Shown here piece after piece: positions 62,001 through 64,000 of a DNA stretch of 64,000 bases. Made by a program: the position numbers and the translations under genes. Every line of letters starts with the position of its first letter. Position 1 is the stretch's first letter. This DNA comes from Cymbidium sinense (Eukaryota > Streptophyta > Magnoliopsida > Asparagales > Orchidaceae): assembly GCA_021442155.1 (NCBI GenBank), contig CM038218.1, positions 60,540,268 through 60,604,267 on the forward strand, read 5' to 3'. A model generated the notes under the pieces. The model was not told the origin of the DNA and made no database searches. It saw only the letters and a program-made list of their open reading frames with translations.

Positions 62001-63554
62001 CCTATTTGAGCTAGGTCATGGGTAGGTTTAGGTTTGGTTAGTCATATGAAGTAGATTGGTATCTTTATTTCTAATCAATTTTGGTTAAGTTTGAATTTGG
62101 CTCAATATGACCCTTTAGGTCAAGTTGGGTTAAAGGTCAATTGGGCTAGGATAGGTCTAGTTGGTCAATTGAGGCTTTGGTCAAGTTCGACAAGAAATTT
62201 AGAATGAACTTGACCCATTAGTTTTAATCAATTTGGCTCAGATCAAGTTTTGACACATTTTGACTTTTTAGGTCAAGTTGGGTCAACTTGGGTCAAGTGG
62301 CTAATTGGGCTAGGTTAGGCTCAAATGTTGACTTGGTCAAGTTCAAACATTGGTCATGTATGAACTTAGATCAATGGTTTCAATCAATTTGGCCTATGGT
62401 GGATTTTGGCTATGTTGGGCTTCATTTTGGCTAAGTGTTGACTTGGTCAACCCTTAGGTTTGACTTGCTTTGACCCAATTTGATTGATTGATCATCTCAT
62501 GATGATTGTTGATCATGATGAGAGGCATAGATGGGGTTAGTTCAATCCAATTTGGCAAGGATTTGAATTTAGCTCATAAGAATACTTTAGGTCACTTCGG
62601 GTCAAGTGAGCCTAAGTAGGTCAAATGGCTTGGTCAAAGCTTGATTTGAGTTTGATTGAACTCACATATGGACTTATGATTGAAATATAAATCCATTTGC
62701 AAGTGGTTTGAACTCAAATGGGTTTTGATTCATTTGATAATTTCAAGTTCAAAGGGTGAACATGAAATGGATTTTGGCTTGATTTTTGAATTGAGTTTTG
62801 GTTTAAGTGATTGAAGTTTGTAATTATATTTGGATTCATGATTGAAGGATTGATTGAATCATGAAGGAAAATCAAGAGTTTAGCTTGATTTGAAGTTGAT
62901 TTGGCTAAGTTCAAGATTTTGACTCGAAAGGCTTAGGTTGGATTTTTATTGAATTTGAAATTGAATTTTGGAATTGGTTTTGGTTGTTTGAATTCATATT
63001 TCATTTATATTTGTGAATATAAATGATAATATAAATGGGTTATGAGAAAATTTCAAGGATTTGAAGTGATTTGATCATGATTTAGGCTAAGTCCATTAAG
63101 AAGGATATAAGGGACTTAGGAAAATTTTGGAGTTTAGAGTTTGAATTTTTGAATTTGATTTGATTGATTTACATTTATATTTCATTTATATATGTGAATA
63201 TAAATGAGGATATAAATGAATTATGAGAAAATTCCATGATTTTGAGATGGTTTGATCAAGATTTTGGCTATGTCCATTAATGGGGAATTAATGACTTAAG
63301 AAGATTTTAAATTCGGAATTTAATTTTTGTATTTGATTTGGTTGATTTATATTTCTATTTCATTTATATATGTGAATATAAATGAGGATATAAATGACTT
63401 TTGAGAAAATCCCATAAGTTTGAATTGATTTGATTAAGGTTTTGGATAAGTCCAACTAATGGAAAATTAAGGGACTTAGAAAATTTTAAATTAGAAATTT
63501 AATTTAAGGATTTGATTTCATTAATTTATATTTATATTTTATTTATATATGTGA
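56089..63554 (-). mobile_element. LTR3: 5' LTR of element B, interrupted by a LINE fragment
   Basis: At least 7.47 kb of antisense LTR start with TGGTAAAA at 56089 and are colinear with LTR1 and LTR2. The homology stops inside the last 180-bp AT-rich unit at about 63554 (tttatatatgtg), about 450 bp short of the expected TGTTGACC terminus. The left part is closest to LTR1, the CpG block (60515-60640) is closest to the solo LTR, and the right part (62940-63260) is closest to LTR2. Other landmarks are the TTC block (57648-57705) and TTGAC array (61780-62640). No gene is present. Confidence 0.85.
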
Positions 63555-64000
63555 CTAATAAAGAAGGTAGGACTATATTAGACTTTGCCTTAGCTTATGA
63601 TTTTGTAAATTGCTAATACTCTATTTAAGAAAAGAGATGAATATATTATTACTTATAAAATTGGATCTAGTAAAACACAGATTGATTATTTTCTAATGAG
63701 AAAAATAGATCGTTTAGATTGTAAAGATTGTAAGGTCATTCCAAGTGAAAGTTTAAGTACCCAACATCGATTGTTAGTTTTAGAATTTAAGATGAAAGAT
63801 TGTAAGAGAAAAAATAAATCAAATTATTATCTTAGGATTAGATGGGGACACTTAAAGAATACAAATAAAAATAATTTTAAGAGCAAGCTACAAGAGCTTA
63901 GAATTTGGGATGTTCATAAAGAAGCTAATATTATGTGAGAAAAAGTAGCAAGTGAAATTAAGCAAGTTGCTAAAATGTGCTTGGAGAATCAAAAGAAAAG
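63555..64000 (+). mobile_element. 5'-truncated L1-type LINE fragment, endonuclease region (broken)
   Basis: From about 63558 the plus strand reads NKEGRTILDFALAYDFV. After a one-base shift near 63610, NTLFKKRDEYIITYKIGSSKTQ and IDYFLMRKIDRLDCKDCKVIP follow, with TQHRLLVLEFKM near 63740-63790. ANT-FKKR...TY+S...QIDY+L.R......DCKVIP......QH+LLV is the C-terminal part of the APE-type endonuclease in plant L1 LINEs, including the conserved late His of the QH motif. A TGA at about 63937 ends the frame, after which EKVASEIKQVAK continues the pre-RT region. The copy starts abruptly within the endonuclease and continues past the window. Confidence 0.8.

Larger units (their letters stand above)
35357..63554 (-). 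mobile_element. Element B: near full-length Tat/Ogre-like Ty3/gypsy retrotransposon, degenerate
   Basis: Read on the minus strand it has a 5' LTR (LTR3, broken by a LINE), PBS, hairpin-repeat leader, gag, protease, RT, RNase H, second RNase H, integrase with C-terminal GPY domain, 3' repeat region and 3' LTR (LTR2). The total is at least 28.2 kb, among the larger LTR elements. All domains contain stops or shifts. Its left flank (last five bases tggtg) lies in the 3' region of element X. The 5' end, and so the matching target duplication, is beyond the window. LTR2 has many small deletions relative to LTR3, so whether they are a true pair needs alignment. Confidence 0.75.

Noticed and set aside
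1..64000. Host genes, tRNA, rRNA or a new defence-type system
   Set aside because: No open frame outside retroelement sequence, no tRNA or rRNA-like stretch, and no gene cluster were seen. Almost every base could be assigned to the LTR family or the LINE.

Overview
The window is AT-rich nuclear DNA of a land plant, almost certainly a seed plant with a large, repeat-dense genome. I found no host gene, rRNA or tRNA. About 99% of it can be assigned to one family of giant Ty3/gypsy LTR retrotransposons. The family is most like the Tat/Ogre lineage: LTRs of about 7.7-7.9 kb, a PBS of the TGGCGACTCC type, a long repetitive leader, gag-pol with a second (archaeal-like) RNase H after the usual RT-RNase H, and a tandem-repeat 3' untranslated region. 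The last 446 bp are a 5'-truncated L1-type LINE fragment. All coding regions are broken by stops and frameshifts, so none of these copies is autonomous today.

Layout. 1-559 and 8434-12441 are two parts of one antisense LTR (Y), split by an inserted solo LTR in sense orientation (Z, 565-8428). Y itself sits inside the 5' LTR of element 1, of which only the 3' end remains (12442-13745). Element 1 then runs rightward: PBS (13756), hairpin-bearing tandem repeats (to about 15.66 kb), gag (15.96-19.7 kb), protease, RT, RNase H and the start of integrase. It is cut at 23598 by a minus-strand LTR.

That LTR (LTR1, 23599-31370) and the repeat-rich 3' region to its right (31371-35356) form the 3' end of element X. 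X is interrupted by element B (minus strand): 3' LTR (LTR2, 35357-43038), 3' repeat region (43039-45580), pol and gag read leftward (53751 down to 45545), leader repeats (53780-55860), PBS (56061-56078) and 5' LTR (LTR3, 56089-63554). LTR3 is broken by the LINE fragment at about 63555.

The simplest history is element 1 first, then Y and X into it, Z into Y, B into X, and the LINE into B. LTR2 and LTR3 are less alike in several places than expected for one element's pair, so recombination or a more complex history is possible. Domain calls rest on short motifs read by eye from translations. Boundaries come from comparing the LTR copies with each other within the window. No database search was possible.
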